From Oceaniglobus roseus (GTDB lineage: Bacteria; Pseudomonadota; Alphaproteobacteria; Rhodobacterales; Rhodobacteraceae), in contig NZ_PNOS01000002.1 in the NCBI RefSeq assembly GCF_002869745.1, forward strand, positions 62,001 to 126,000: a DNA stretch of 64,000 bases. Direction: 5' to 3'. How positions within the stretch are numbered: the first letter of the stretch is position 1; every line of letters starts with the position of its first letter. This document shows, piece by piece, positions 7,203 to 16,731 of this stretch. The translations under genes were made by a program, and so were the position numbers. The notes under the pieces were generated by a model, which was not told where the DNA came from, did not search any database, and saw nothing but the letters and a program-made list of their open reading frames with translations.

Positions 7203-8048
7203 TCACCCTCCGTCCTGCGCGTCCAGCAGGACCGCGCGCAGTCCGGCCTCGTCCAGTCCGAGCCCCGAGAACAGCGTCCAGGCCTGCACGCCCTGGAAGA
7301 AGAACAGCTCCCATCCGGGAATGATCGACAGGCCCGCCGCAGCGGCATCGGTCAGGAAGCGCGTGTCGGTCGGGGTGTAGACGGCGTCGAAGGCCCAGGT
7401 CGCGCCCGGCATCGCCCCGGCGTCGAGCGGCGTGCCGTCGTGGCCGACCATGCCGACGGGGGTGCAGTTGACCAGGCCCTCGGCCCCGTCCGCCGCCGCT
7501 GCCGCCTCGGGCCAGACCGAAACGTCGAGCGTCGGCACCGCGCCGCGCAGCGCGTCGGCCAGCGCCTCGGCCCGGGCGGGATCCCGGTCGACCAGCCTCA
7601 AAGCGCGGGCGCCGAGCCCCGCCAGCCCGAAGGCGACGGCGCGCCCCGCCCCGCCGGTGCCGATCAGCAGGACGGTGCCGGGGGCCGCGTCACCGCGGAC
7701 CTTGCGGTAGGCGGCCATGAAGCCGGAGTGGTCGGTGTTGTAGCCGACCGGCCCGCCGTCCTCGAAGATGACCGTGTTCACGGCGCCGATGGCGCACACC
7801 AGCGGATCGTCGATCCGGACCTTGCGGGCCGCCGTCTCCTTGTAGGGATAGGTGACGTTGATGCCGCGGAAGCCCTCGGCGGCGCAGGACGCGAAGACCT
7901 CGTCGAAGCTCTGGCCCAGATCCCGCGGCACCAGACGCTCGTAGGAGACCGCGACGGCGTTCTGCTGGCCCGCCAGGCGGTGCAGCAGGGGCGCGCGCGA
8001 GGCGGCGATGTTGTCGCCGATCAGGCCCAGCAGCAGCACGCCGATCAT
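7203..8048 (-). CDS. Shikimate dehydrogenase family protein (AroE-like)
   Basis: 281 residues. INVTYPYKE carries the catalytic lysine, VNTV and GYNTDHSGF carry the Asn and Asp of the shikimate site, and LIGTGGAGRAVAF is the NADP-binding loop. The shikimate-binding Ser-x-Ser of classical AroE is SRAP here, as in AroE-like/quinate-type relatives, so it may act on quinate or shikimate in a catabolic route or be a paralogue of the biosynthetic enzyme. The ATG at 8048 overlaps a small upstream reading frame by ATGA. The gene stands alone, next to mobile-element debris. Confidence 0.85.
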   Translation of the reverse strand: MIGVLLLGLIGDNIAASRAPLLHRLAGQQNAVAVSYERLVPRDLGQSFDEVFASCAAEGFRGINVTYPYKETAARKVRIDDPLVCAIGAVNTVIFEDGGPVGYNTDHSGFMAAYRKVRGDAAPGTVLLIGTGGAGRAVAFGLAGLGARALRLVDRDPARAEALADALRGAVPTLDVSVWPEAAAAADGAEGLVNCTPVGMVGHDGTPLDAGAMPGATWAFDAVYTPTDTRFLTDAAAAGLSIIPGWELFFFQGVQAWTLFSGLGLDEAGLRAVLLDAQDGG

Positions 8049-8164
8049 CGGTGCGCCCTCCGCCCCGCGGTGCCGCCCCCCGGGTCCGCCACGACGGCGG
8101 CCGCACCGGATACCGATGTGCGGACGGCGGGGCGAAGAACGGCGGTAACAATGAAACGCGGCAT
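8045..8164 (-). CDS. Possible small upstream reading frame coupled to the AroE-like gene
   Basis: 39 codons beginning MPRFIVTAVLRPAV, Arg-rich at the end. A GGGAG motif sits five bases before the ATG and its stop overlaps the next start as ATGA, the usual sign of translational coupling. I do not recognise a family. It could be a leader that loads ribosomes for the AroE-like gene, or chance; GC-rich DNA makes such frames common. Confidence 0.35.
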   Translation of the reverse strand: MPRFIVTAVLRPAVRTSVSGAAAVVADPGGGTAGRRAHR

Positions 8165-8570
8165 GGGGGACTCCCGTAACAACAAGGCCTGCGGCCAGTG
8201 CGGTCGTGATGCGCCGAGGAGCGGCGTGCCGTCAAATGCGATTTCCCGGCAGAGACCGCACGGGTGGCCGTCCGGGCCGGAGCGTTGTCTGTGGGTGCAA
8301 CAAGCGGAGTTAGGCCGCTCGCGCGCATCGCTCGGGGCCGCGCGGCTTCTGCGGCAGGTTGCCGCACAGGGGTACAGGGTCCCCCTGCACTGCCGGTCAT
8401 CACGCCGCAATCCCGGTTTCCGGCCCTTCCGTTTCCTGCTTTACTCCGCCCTGCGTCCCCTCCCGCTCCGCAGGGATCGGGGGAACTGGCAGCACCATTC
8501 GCCGGACCGGGGGCGAGACGACGGGACGGACCGGCCGCCCGGCCCTGTCCGCAGTCCGGAAAGGATCGTC
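8165..8570. other. Gene-free stretch between divergent genes
   Basis: About 400 bases upstream of the minus-strand AroE-like gene and the plus-strand secreted protein. Long frames here show no recognisable protein. A modest hairpin (CAGGGG ... CCCCTG near 8367-8389) is the only structure I noticed; promoters for both genes must lie here but none is clear. Confidence 0.4.
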
Positions 8571-9734
8571 ATGGCCCGGCGCCCGCTTCGCCCCCTGCTC
8601 GTCGCGCTTGCGCTGGCCAGCCCCCTGTCGGCCGCGGCCGAGCCGCTGGCCCTGACCACGCCCGAGGGCACGCCGTTCGACTTTGCCCTGACGATCGACT
8701 GCGGCGGCCGTCCGGTGTCGCAGTCCTTCCGGGTGTACGCGGACGGCATGCCGCGTCCGGGGGCGGAGATCCTTGCGGGGCTTCAGGGCCCGATGGCCGA
8801 GGCCGCAGATCCCGACGACCTCGCGCAGGTCATGGAGACGGCGAGCCTAGCGGGAAGCGACTGCGACGTCGCCTCGAACCTCTCGCCCGTCAGCCCGCAG
8901 ACCGCCCTTGTCGCCGACACGGCGCGGGCGGCGGGCAGCCTCTGGGCCGGGGCGCGGCTGGCCGATCTCCGGACCCGGCAGGAGGCGGACGCCCGGTTCC
9001 CCGTCACCTTTGCCGACGACTGCCGCGCCCGGGCCGCGGCGTCCGGCACGCCCGGCCCGGAACAGCTCTCGGCCGCTCTCGACCGGATCCCAAGGGTGGC
9101 CGGGGCGCTCGCCAAGGCTGCGCCCGGCAGCCTCGACCGGCAGTTCCTTCTGGGTCTCGACCAGTCGGCCTTCGCGCTGTCCACCGCCCTGGCCCGGTGC
9201 GCCTTCGCGCAGCCTTTCGATGCGACCCTGCCCGCGACGCTCGACGCGCAGACCGCCGACTACGCTCGCTTAGCCGCGATGATCGCGGCCGACGCGAAGA
9301 CGCCGCCGACCGCGGCCCCCACCGGTGACTGGCGCCTGACCCGTCGCGGCTGGGGCGCCCATGCGCTGGTGCCGTCGGAAGCGGGGCCGAGCTTCGGCTA
9401 TTACTGCGAGGTCGACAGCTCGGGCGGCTATCGCTGGTCCTTCGTGGTCTCGGGTCAGGACAACGATCCGACGGCCGAGCTGGTGATCGACGGCACGCCC
9501 GTGCTGGGGCGGCTCTTCGGCGAGAGCCTGCGCCGCTTCGCCGACTCCGACCGCGCCTTCCAGTACCTCGCCCTGTCGGAGGACAGCGGCGATCCCGTCG
9601 CGGCGATCCGGGCCGCCCGCACGCTGGCGCTGAGGATCAACGGCGAGGTGATCGACTTCTCGAGCCGCGGCTCGGCCGCCGCCATCGGGCAGGCCCGCGA
9701 CCACTGCGCGGCCTCGGCGGTCGAGGTGCGCTAG
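8571..9734 (+). CDS. Secreted protein of unknown function
   Basis: 387 residues with a clear Sec signal peptide (MARRPLRPLLVALALASPLSAAAEP, cleaved near residue 23). The mature part has cysteines at several positions (IDCGG, SDCDV, ADDCRA, RCAFA, YYCEV, DHCAA) that could form disulphides in the periplasm. The C-terminal third, from about residue 255, contains an Ile/Val-rich beta pattern (YRWSFVVSGQDN, ELVIDGTPVL). I recognise no domain. It is a single gene with no evident operon partner. Confidence 0.75.
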   Translation: MARRPLRPLLVALALASPLSAAAEPLALTTPEGTPFDFALTIDCGGRPVSQSFRVYADGMPRPGAEILAGLQGPMAEAADPDDLAQVMETASLAGSDCDVASNLSPVSPQTALVADTARAAGSLWAGARLADLRTRQEADARFPVTFADDCRARAAASGTPGPEQLSAALDRIPRVAGALAKAAPGSLDRQFLLGLDQSAFALSTALARCAFAQPFDATLPATLDAQTADYARLAAMIAADAKTPPTAAPTGDWRLTRRGWGAHALVPSEAGPSFGYYCEVDSSGGYRWSFVVSGQDNDPTAELVIDGTPVLGRLFGESLRRFADSDRAFQYLALSEDSGDPVAAIRAARTLALRINGEVIDFSSRGSAAAIGQARDHCAASAVEVR

Positions 9735-9746
9735 CGAAGAAGGAGG

Positions 9747-10058
9747 TCAGTGCGTCCAGGCACCCCGGCGGTTGGTCGCGAAGTTCTCGCCATAGCCGCC
9801 CGGACGGATGTTGGCGGCCCGCTTCTTCGGCTGGGTCACGATGGCGTCGATCCCGTGCTCCTTGGCATAGTCCAGCGCCGCTTCCTTCGTGTCGAAGTGC
9901 AGCTTCACCTGGGCCTGGGTGTCCGAGGAACTGGTCCAGCCCATCAGCGGATCGACCGAGCGCGGCGTATCGGCGACGAACTCCAGCACCCACTCCTTCG
10001 TCTTCGCGATGCCCGAGGACATGGCGGTCTTGGAGGGTCTGTAGATGCGTGCGGTCAT
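9747..10058 (-). CDS. Complex I accessory subunit NDUFS4 family (ETC complex I subunit)
   Basis: 103 residues. [24 protein letters not shown] and [20 protein letters not shown], with the C-terminal [12 protein letters not shown], match the ETC-complex-I-subunit region conserved from mitochondrial NDUFS4 to alphaproteobacteria. NDUFS4-type subunits are supernumerary components of the alphaproteobacterial NADH:ubiquinone oxidoreductase peripheral arm. The nuo operon itself is elsewhere, which is normal for this subunit. The ATG at 10058 was chosen because the family starts at MxARIYxP; a longer same-frame extension has no support. Confidence 0.9.
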   Translation of the reverse strand: MTARIYRPSKTAMSSGIAKTKEWVLEFVADTPRSVDPLMGWTSSSDTQAQVKLHFDTKEAALDYAKEHGIDAIVTQPKKRAANIRPGGYGENFATNRRGAWTH

Positions 10059-10512
10059 GGGAGTCTCCGGCGGGAATGCTGCGGCCGCAGTATTCCGCAT
10101 CGCCGCGGAAATCGCAAGATTGCGCCGCCCGAAGGACGGCATCCTGGGCGCGGCCCGACAGGGAGGAGAGAAGAGGGGAGCGCCGCAGGAACCGTGAGTG
10201 GTGGCGTTGGCTGCCAGGGGGTCCGGGGTGAGCGAGGGGTGATGCTCAGACCTCCTGACAGCCAAGCCTGCTGCTTGCCCCCTGAGTAAGCCACGGCGAT
10301 CCTCAACGTGCAAGAGAATTTTTCTACCTATGGTTGTTTTGCGCCCCTCGCCCTGACATGCGGCGAATTCGCGCAGATTCGTGCCGATCCCGCCCGCGGT
10401 TCCGGCGGAGGACTGCCGCGCAGGGCGTGGACGTCCGGCCCGGCCGCGACACATATCAACCTTGCGCCTCCAGCCCTGCACCACCATCTTCGCCGTGACC
10501 GAAGGACCAGAC
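10059..10512. other. Intergenic region upstream of NDUFS4-type gene and uvrB
   Basis: About 450 bases separating divergent genes. Around 10290-10345 is a locally AT-richer patch (CAAGAGAATTTTTCTACC, then GGTTGTTTTG) that is the best place for a promoter. I looked for the alphaproteobacterial LexA box GTTC-N7-GTTC and found only a poorly spaced ATTC pair near 10370, so SOS control of uvrB is not visible. Confidence 0.4.
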
Positions 10513-12696
10513 ATGCCCCACCACAACACCAACGCGCTCACGCCCCGCTCCGAGGTGCTGACCCGCCCGAAGCTCGAGGGCGGGCGCCGGCTGACGATGC
10601 ATACCGAGTTCAAGGCGGCCGGCGACCAGCCGACGGCGATCAGGGAGCTGACGGCCGGCGTCCTGTCGGGCGAGCGCGACCAGGTGCTGCTGGGCGCCAC
10701 CGGCACCGGCAAGACCTACACCATGGCCAAGGTGATCGAGGAGACGCAGCGTCCGGCGATCATCCTTGCCCCGAACAAGACGCTGGCGGCGCAATTGTAC
10801 GGAGAGTTCAAGGGCTTCTTCCCCGACAACGCGGTGGAATACTTCGTTTCGTTCTACGATTACTACCAGCCCGAGGCCTATGTGCCGCGCTCGGACACGT
10901 ACATCGAGAAGGAAAGCCAGATCAACGACCAGATCGACCGGATGCGCCACTCGGCCACCCGGGCGCTGCTGGAGCGCGACGACGTCATCATCGTCGCCTC
11001 GGTCTCGTGCATCTACGGCATCGGCTCGGTCGAGACGTACTCGGCCATGACCCAGGACCTGATCGTCGGCAACCAGTACGACCAGCGGCAGGTGATGGCC
11101 GATCTCGTCGCCCAGCAGTATCGCCGCAACGACCAGGCCTTCCAGCGCGGCAGCTTCCGCGTCCGGGGCGATTCGCTGGAAATCTTTCCCGCCCACCTCG
11201 ACGACCGGGCATGGCGGCTCTCGTTCTTCGGCAACGAGCTGGAGTCGATCGTCGAGTTCGACGCGCTGACGGGGCAGAAGACCGATACCTTCGAGAAGAT
11301 CCGCGTCTACGCGAACTCCCACTACGTCACGCCCAAGCCGACGCTGAAACAGGCGATCTCCCAGATCAAGGTCGAGCTGCGCCAGCGACTCGACCAGCTG
11401 GTGGCCGAGGGCAAGCTGCTGGAGGCGCAGCGGCTGGAGCAGCGCACCAACTTCGACATCGAGATGCTGGAGGCCACCGGCTCCTGCAACGGGATCGAGA
11501 ACTACTCGCGCTATCTCACCGGCCGCGCCCCGGGCGAGCCGCCCCCGACCCTGTTCGAGTTCATCCCCGACAACGCCATCGTCTTCGCGGACGAGTCGCA
11601 CGTGAGCGTGCCGCAGATCGGCGGCATGTACCGCGGCGACTATCGCCGCAAGTACACGCTGGCCGAGCACGGCTTCCGCCTGCCCTCCTGCATGGACAAC
11701 CGTCCCCTGAAGTTCGAGGAGTGGGACGCCATGCGCCCGCAGTCGGTCTTCGTCTCGGCCACGCCGGCCGCGTGGGAGCTGGAGCAGACCGGCGGCGTCT
11801 TCACCGAACAGGTGATCCGCCCCACCGGCCTGATCGACCCCAAGGTCGAGATCCGCCCGGTCGAGATGCAGGTCGACGACCTGCTGGACGAGATCCGCAA
11901 GGTCAGCGCCGCGGGTTTCCGCACCCTCTGCACCGTGCTGACCAAGCGCATGGCAGAGGACCTTACCGAATACCTGCACGAGCAGGGCATCAAGGTCCGC
12001 TACATGCACAGCGACATCGACACGCTGGAGCGGATCGAGATCCTGCGCGACCTGCGTCTCGGCGCCTTCGACGTGCTGATCGGGATCAACCTCCTGCGCG
12101 AGGGGCTCGACATCCCGGAATGCGGGCTGGTGGCGATCCTCGACGCGGACAAGGAAGGGTTCCTGCGCTCGGAGACCTCGCTGGTGCAGACCATCGGCCG
12201 CGCGGCGCGCAACGCCGAGGGCCGCGTCATCATGTACGCCGACCGCATCACCGGCTCGATGGAGCGCGCCATGCGCGAGACCGACCGCCGCCGCGAGAAG
12301 CAGATCGCCTACAACGAGGAGCACGGCATCACACCGCAGACCGTGAAGAAGAACGTCGAGGACATCCTCGCCGGGCTCTACCAGGGCGATGTCGACATGA
12401 ACCGCGTGACGGCGAAGATCGACAGCAAGATGCAGGGATCGAACCTGCAGGCGGTCATGGACGGCATCCGGGCCGACATGCGGAAGGCCGCCGAGAACCT
12501 GGAGTTCGAGGAGGCCGCGCGCCTGAGGGACGAGCTGAAGCGGCTCGAAGCCGTGGACCTCGCCGTGTCGGACGACCCGATGGCGCGCCAGTCCGCGGTG
12601 GACGCCGCGGCCGAGGCGGCGGTGAAATCCTCGGGGCGTTCCACGGCGGGCCGTCCCGGCCAGCGCGGCGGCAACGTGCGGCGGAAGAAGCGCTAG
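10513..12696 (+). CDS. uvrB: Excinuclease ABC subunit B
   Basis: 727 residues. Walker [13 protein letters not shown], the beta-hairpin region [15 protein letters not shown], the DEAD-like DESH motif (VFADESHVS), [15 protein letters not shown], the helicase motifs [12 protein letters not shown] and QTIGRAARN, and the C-terminal UVR motif around [25 protein letters not shown] are all present. UvrB verifies DNA damage in nucleotide excision repair after loading by UvrA and recruits UvrC. The start ATG at 10513 gives a usual alphaproteobacterial length with a short N-terminal extension before the conserved GDQPTAI. Confidence 0.97.
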   Translation: MPHHNTNALTPRSEVLTRPKLEGGRRLTMHTEFKAAGDQPTAIRELTAGVLSGERDQVLLGATGTGKTYTMAKVIEETQRPAIILAPNKTLAAQLYGEFKGFFPDNAVEYFVSFYDYYQPEAYVPRSDTYIEKESQINDQIDRMRHSATRALLERDDVIIVASVSCIYGIGSVETYSAMTQDLIVGNQYDQRQVMADLVAQQYRRNDQAFQRGSFRVRGDSLEIFPAHLDDRAWRLSFFGNELESIVEFDALTGQKTDTFEKIRVYANSHYVTPKPTLKQAISQIKVELRQRLDQLVAEGKLLEAQRLEQRTNFDIEMLEATGSCNGIENYSRYLTGRAPGEPPPTLFEFIPDNAIVFADESHVSVPQIGGMYRGDYRRKYTLAEHGFRLPSCMDNRPLKFEEWDAMRPQSVFVSATPAAWELEQTGGVFTEQVIRPTGLIDPKVEIRPVEMQVDDLLDEIRKVSAAGFRTLCTVLTKRMAEDLTEYLHEQGIKVRYMHSDIDTLERIEILRDLRLGAFDVLIGINLLREGLDIPECGLVAILDADKEGFLRSETSLVQTIGRAARNAEGRVIMYADRITGSMERAMRETDRRREKQIAYNEEHGITPQTVKKNVEDILAGLYQGDVDMNRVTAKIDSKMQGSNLQAVMDGIRADMRKAAENLEFEEAARLRDELKRLEAVDLAVSDDPMARQSAVDAAAEAAVKSSGRSTAGRPGQRGGNVRRKKR

Positions 12697-12703
12697 GGAC
12701 GGC

Positions 12704-13105
12704 TCACATCACGTTGCCCGCCCCGGGGGTATAGCTGGCCGCGACCACGGAGTTGGCGATCAGCGTGTCGCATTGCACCGCGCCCGAGACCTTGAACATC
12801 CCGGTGCTGACCTCGCTCAGGGCCGCCGAGGCACGGATCACCGCGCCCGCCGTGACCTCCACCGAGGTCGCGGCGCTGACCAGAACGCTGCCGGTGGCCG
12901 CGATCACCACGTCCTGCCCCTGCACCTGCACCACGCTCTCCAGCGCCGCCAGCCGCGCCTCCAGTTCCAGCACCCGCGCCTGGAGCGCGGCGATGTCCTG
13001 GGCGTTCTGGCCCGTCGTCGGAAGCGGCCGCGCCGCAGGCGGGGCCTTGGGCAGGGGCAGCCGTTTCATCGGGGTCATGCGAATGGGCTTCTTGGTAATC
13101 AGCAT
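12704..13105 (-). CDS. Small coiled-coil / beta-helix spike-like protein, function unknown
   Basis: 133 residues in three parts: a basic Pro-rich N-terminus, a short coiled coil (IAALQARVLELEARLAALES, about residues 38-57), and a C-terminal run of short Val/Ala/Ser strands (DVVIAATGSVLVSAATSVEV, and onward to VSGAVQCDTLIANSVV). That last pattern is what triple-stranded beta-helix needle tips of phage baseplate spikes and VgrG proteins look like. There is no phage gene nearby. It ends 7 bases from the convergent uvrB stop. Identification of the fold is inference from pattern only. Confidence 0.7.
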   Translation of the reverse strand: MLITKKPIRMTPMKRLPLPKAPPAARPLPTTGQNAQDIAALQARVLELEARLAALESVVQVQGQDVVIAATGSVLVSAATSVEVTAGAVIRASAALSEVSTGMFKVSGAVQCDTLIANSVVAASYTPGAGNVM

Positions 13106-13287
13106 GGAAATCTCCGTCGTCGGAATGATCCGGGAATGCCGTGACGATACCTCAGAATCGCCTCTGCGCTAAGCCGCCCTTTCAGCCGCACCGCCGCGTC
13201 CGCGATTATTTCCGGCCGCCCCTTGCGCGCCGTCCGCGCCTGCCCATCTGACAGCAGCCCACCCGCTCCGATCCAGGGATCACCCAG

Positions 13288-13542
13288 ATGCGCTCCGTCC
13301 TCGCCGCCGCCCTCCTCGCCGCTTCCACCCTGCCCGCCCTCGCCGATACCACCTCCGGCACCGTCATCGCCTACGACCGCGTGGCGAAGATCATCGTGCT
13401 CGACGACCGGACGGTGTGGTCCCTCGAAACCCTGAAAACCCCGCCCGAAGGCCTGAAGGCCGGGGACAGGGTGAAGATCGACTATACTTCGAACGGCGAC
13501 AACGGCTGGGGCCGGATCAACGCGCTGACCATCGGCGGCTGA
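13288..13542 (+). CDS. Small secreted protein, DUF1344-like
   Basis: 84 residues with a signal peptide (RSVLAAALLAASTLPALA, cleaved before DTTSG). The mature domain of about 64 residues, with IVLDDRTVWSL and LKAGDRVKIDYTSN, is a small beta-barrel pattern (ligand loop then GDxVxVxY) like DUF1344 periplasmic proteins. Function unknown. It lies just upstream of a predicted outer-membrane protein on the same strand. Confidence 0.75.
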   Translation: MRSVLAAALLAASTLPALADTTSGTVIAYDRVAKIIVLDDRTVWSLETLKTPPEGLKAGDRVKIDYTSNGDNGWGRINALTIGG

Positions 13543-13599
13543 TCCAGGCCAGTCCGGCCGTTAACGCCTGCTTAACCACGCACGGCGCAGCCTCCGAGG

Positions 13600-14286
13600 A
13601 TGCTGCGCCATTGCCTCCCGACGGCCGCCTTGACGGCCCTGCTTGCGATGCTGACCCCCCTGGCGGCCTCCGCCGGGGCCTGGCCGCGCGAGAAGGGAAC
13701 GGGCTTCCTCTCCATCTCGCAGGAGTTCGGGCGCCGCGCGGACGGAACGCTGAGAAGCTACGCCTCGGTCTACGGCGAGATCGGCGCGACCGACGCGCTC
13801 ACCCTCGGGGTGAAGGGCGGCATGGCCTACGGCGAAGGCTATTACGACGGCTTCCTCTTCGCCCGCCTGCCGATCGGTCCCGCCGACGGGAAGAACCGGT
13901 TCGCCGTCGAACTCGCCGCGGGCGCCCGCACGCTGCCGGGAGGCGCCGCCGAGGCCGTCCTGCAACCCGGCGCGGCTTGGGGCCGGGGGTTCGAGGCCTT
14001 CGGAAAGAACGGCTGGATGGGGATCGAAGCCTCGTTCGGCCTGGGCCTGACCACCCGCGACACCTGGGGCAAGGCCGACGTCACCCTCGGCCTCAGCCCG
14101 TCGGAGGGCTCCCACCTCATCCTCCAGTTGCAGAGCTACCACGACGTCTACGGATCGCTCTACAAGCTCGCGCCCGGCTACGTCCGCCGGATCACCCCCG
14201 CGATGCAGATCGAGGTCGGACTGATCCACCACCTGACCGGGCGCCGTCAGACCGAGCTGAAGATCGGCAGCTGGTTCGAGTGGTGA
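13600..14286 (+). CDS. Predicted outer-membrane beta-barrel protein
   Basis: 228 residues. A signal peptide (LTALLAMLTPLAASA, cleaved before GAWPRE) precedes alternating-hydrophobicity strands such as GTGFLSISQEF, LTLGVKGGMAYG, RFAVELAAGARTLP and GIEASFGLGLTT, and the protein ends in the aromatic W-F-E-W expected for BAM recognition. This pattern suggests a small barrel of the kind annotated as conserved hypothetical in Rhodobacteraceae; the transported molecule, if any, is unknown. It converges with the pectate-lyase-like gene. Confidence 0.8.
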   Translation: MLRHCLPTAALTALLAMLTPLAASAGAWPREKGTGFLSISQEFGRRADGTLRSYASVYGEIGATDALTLGVKGGMAYGEGYYDGFLFARLPIGPADGKNRFAVELAAGARTLPGGAAEAVLQPGAAWGRGFEAFGKNGWMGIEASFGLGLTTRDTWGKADVTLGLSPSEGSHLILQLQSYHDVYGSLYKLAPGYVRRITPAMQIEVGLIHHLTGRRQTELKIGSWFEW

Positions 14287-14326
14287 CGTTACCCCCCCAG
14301 AAACGTGTGGGTGGCCGAGGGCGGGA

Positions 14327-14362
14327 CCGGAGCCTTGCCGTCCTGCCGAAGGCAAGCTCCGG
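14327..14362. terminator. Bidirectional hairpin between convergent genes
   Basis: CCGGAGC, a bulge, TTGCC, a loop, then GGCAA and GCTCCGG form a 12-pair stem with one bulged C. It is placed 40 bases past the stop at 14286 and 40 bases before the stop at 14403. No T tract follows, so efficiency is uncertain. Confidence 0.55.
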
Positions 14363-14402
14363 CAAGACCCTCGAGGCATGGGCAGCAAAACCTGGGCGCC
14401 GC

Positions 14403-16694
14403 TCAGAAGGGCTTGTCGCAGCGCGCCGTCACCTGCACCCGCCCCCGCGCGGGCGCGGACCAGCCAAGACGGACCCGGTTCTGGTTCGCCCCGTCCAGCG
14501 GCGTGACCGACGGCATCTCGTAAAGCACCTGCGCACCGCTCGTCCGGATCTCGCCTTCGGGCACCACCGCGCTCACCGTGCGGGTGTAGCCCTCGAACGG
14601 GAGATAGCCGCCGACGTTCAGCACCCAGGTCGCGGCATTGTCCGGCTGGTCGAACTCCAGCGTCACCGGGTTGATGGTGATCTGGTTCACGCCGTTGAAG
14701 GAATTGCCCGCGAAGACGATCTGGCGCGACAGCGACAGGTCCAGCGGCGCGATCGAGTCGTCCACCCGCTCGATCCTCTCGATCGAGCCGTTCAGCGACT
14801 TGAACACGTTGCCCTCGACGCTCAGCCCCTGGAGGAAGTGACCGGGCCCGTAGGGTTTCACGACAATCCAGCTGAAATACGGCGCGACATCGTTGGCCGT
14901 GAAGATGTTGCCGGTCAGGGTCAGGCCGCCGAACGAGAACTCGTTCGAGAACGACGGCTGCGCGTCATGCTCGTTGGTCCACTCGATGAACGAGTTGTCG
15001 AGGTAGCAGCCGGTGATGACAGTCTTGACGTTGGTCTCGGTCAGCACGACACCGGCGGTGCGTGGTCCGTTGGTCTCGTTGTCGCCCTGGAACCAGTGGT
15101 TGCCGACCAGGAGGTGGCCATTGCCGAACAGAACCATCGTGGTGCCGAGACGCTGGAACCGGCTGTCGCGGATCTTCGAATCGTTCGCATTGACGTTGAA
15201 CCCCACCGACTGCCGCTGCGGCGCGGGCAAAGCCTGCTCGTCGCTCACGAAATGGCAGCGGTCGATCTGCAGATCCTGGCAACCCCGCCCGATCGAGGTG
15301 ATCCCGCGGTGCTTCGGCTTGGTGATCCAGCAGTCCCTGAGGTGGAAGGTCTCCCCCTCCGGGGCAAGAAGGATGCCGCTCGCCTCGCCGTCGAGCTGGA
15401 ACTCGATGTCGGTCAGCGTGAACTTGCTGAGCCTGGCGAAGCCGCTGAAGTCCAGCGCATAGCGGAAGCGGCGGAAGGAATAGCTCTGTGTTCCGGCCGG
15501 CCCCCACAGCGGCTGGCTGAGCGTGAGACTGCCCGCGCCGACGTTCTTCGCCCGGACATAGACCTCGCGCCCCACACCGTTGCCGGTGACCAGCGAACCG
15601 ACCTCGATGTTGGCGATGTTCGCCACGTCCGTCAGCATGTTGGGATTGTTGACGTTGTATCGCGCCGACGAGGTGACGGTGGGCGTGTTCCAGGCCGGCC
15701 CGGGCTGCACGTTGAACTGGCCGTTCCGGATCACGCGGCGGATCTCATAGGTGTCGAGGTTGTTCACCGCCGCCGCCATGTCGATCGGCGCGCCGAGCTC
15801 GATCCGCCGTCCGCCCATGTCGAGGCTCTCGTGGTTGGTGTTGTTCAGCAGCGCCTGGAACGCCTTCCGGAACGCCTCCACCTCGTTGCCGAAGGCGTCG
15901 ATATAGGTCGGCAGGTCATAGTTCTTCTGCAACAGCAGCCGCCGGTTCGCCGGCATGGTCACGGTGCCCACGAAGCGCACGCCGTTCTCGAACGTGACAT
16001 CGCCGTTCAGCCGATAGGTGCCCTCGGACACCACCACCGAACGGCCCTGCGCGGCGGCGTCGGCGGCGAGGAAGGCGTCGGTGTCGTCGGCGACGCCGTC
16101 ACCGATGGCGCCGAAATCCCGCACGTCGACCCAGTCCATCAGCACCCGGAGGAAGGCCGACGTGATATCCTCGATCTCGATGTCGTCGATGCGCACCCCC
16201 CCGCCGGTCGGCCCGGTCAGGTCCAGCCCGAAATGACCGAACAACGGCGCCCGCCCCCAGACCATGTCGACCCCGGTGCGGTCGCCCACGCCGACGATGG
16301 CGCTGACCTCGACGACCTCGCCGTAGCTCTGGAGCTGTACCGAGGGCCCCACCTCGACCACGTTGGCTATATGGGCATTGCCCGCCCCCACGGCATAGCC
16401 GGCGATGCGCACCGCGGGCAGGTTGCCCGACACGGCCTTCACCCGCGCCGTGATCCGCAGGTAGCAGCCGGGCAGGATCGGCGTCTCGCCGGTATAGCGC
16501 AGCTTCTGCACGCTCTGAATCTTCACCAGCTCCAGCGCGCCGCCGAAATCCTGGTCCGCGGGCACGAAGGCCGCGTTCGCCGCGTTCTGGTAGGTCGCCG
16601 AACCGGGCGTCCCGTTCTCGCTGGACCAGACGCCCAGCCCCTGGCTGAACGGCGGCGGCATCAGAACCAGTCCGTCGGTGATCGCCTTGTTCAT
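14403..16694 (-). CDS. Right-handed beta-helix protein, pectate-lyase-3/GH28-related
   Basis: 763 residues. VRDFGAIGDGVADDTDAFLA (about residues 189-208) is the diagnostic start of pectate_lyase_3/GH28-related domains, as in phage tailspikes and polysaccharide lyases. Long helix-like repeats follow (LRDCWITKP, IDRCHFVSD, ITGCYLDNS, LTGNIF, VEGNVF). The N-terminal 185 residues form an extra beta domain (MNKAITDGLVLMPPPF, ILPGCYLRITARVKAVSG). I see no signal peptide, so export, if any, is by a non-Sec route. Probable role: cutting or binding a polysaccharide. The catalytic residues cannot be assigned by eye. Confidence 0.85.
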   Translation of the reverse strand: MNKAITDGLVLMPPPFSQGLGVWSSENGTPGSATYQNAANAAFVPADQDFGGALELVKIQSVQKLRYTGETPILPGCYLRITARVKAVSGNLPAVRIAGYAVGAGNAHIANVVEVGPSVQLQSYGEVVEVSAIVGVGDRTGVDMVWGRAPLFGHFGLDLTGPTGGGVRIDDIEIEDITSAFLRVLMDWVDVRDFGAIGDGVADDTDAFLAADAAAQGRSVVVSEGTYRLNGDVTFENGVRFVGTVTMPANRRLLLQKNYDLPTYIDAFGNEVEAFRKAFQALLNNTNHESLDMGGRRIELGAPIDMAAAVNNLDTYEIRRVIRNGQFNVQPGPAWNTPTVTSSARYNVNNPNMLTDVANIANIEVGSLVTGNGVGREVYVRAKNVGAGSLTLSQPLWGPAGTQSYSFRRFRYALDFSGFARLSKFTLTDIEFQLDGEASGILLAPEGETFHLRDCWITKPKHRGITSIGRGCQDLQIDRCHFVSDEQALPAPQRQSVGFNVNANDSKIRDSRFQRLGTTMVLFGNGHLLVGNHWFQGDNETNGPRTAGVVLTETNVKTVITGCYLDNSFIEWTNEHDAQPSFSNEFSFGGLTLTGNIFTANDVAPYFSWIVVKPYGPGHFLQGLSVEGNVFKSLNGSIERIERVDDSIAPLDLSLSRQIVFAGNSFNGVNQITINPVTLEFDQPDNAATWVLNVGGYLPFEGYTRTVSAVVPEGEIRTSGAQVLYEMPSVTPLDGANQNRVRLGWSAPARGRVQVTARCDKPF

Positions 16695-16731
16695 CGGAAT
16701 CCCTTTCCATGGCTCGAGCCCGGACGAAAAG

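Noticed and set aside
10360-10400. Possible LexA box upstream of uvrB
   Set aside because: The two half-sites found (ATTC pairs) do not match GTTC-N7-GTTC in either base or spacing.
10456-12324. Long frame antisense to uvrB (about 620 codons)
   Set aside because: GC-rich antisense frame over an unmistakable uvrB; no recognisable protein. Similar long frames opposite gcvP, ggt and puuE were rejected for the same reason.
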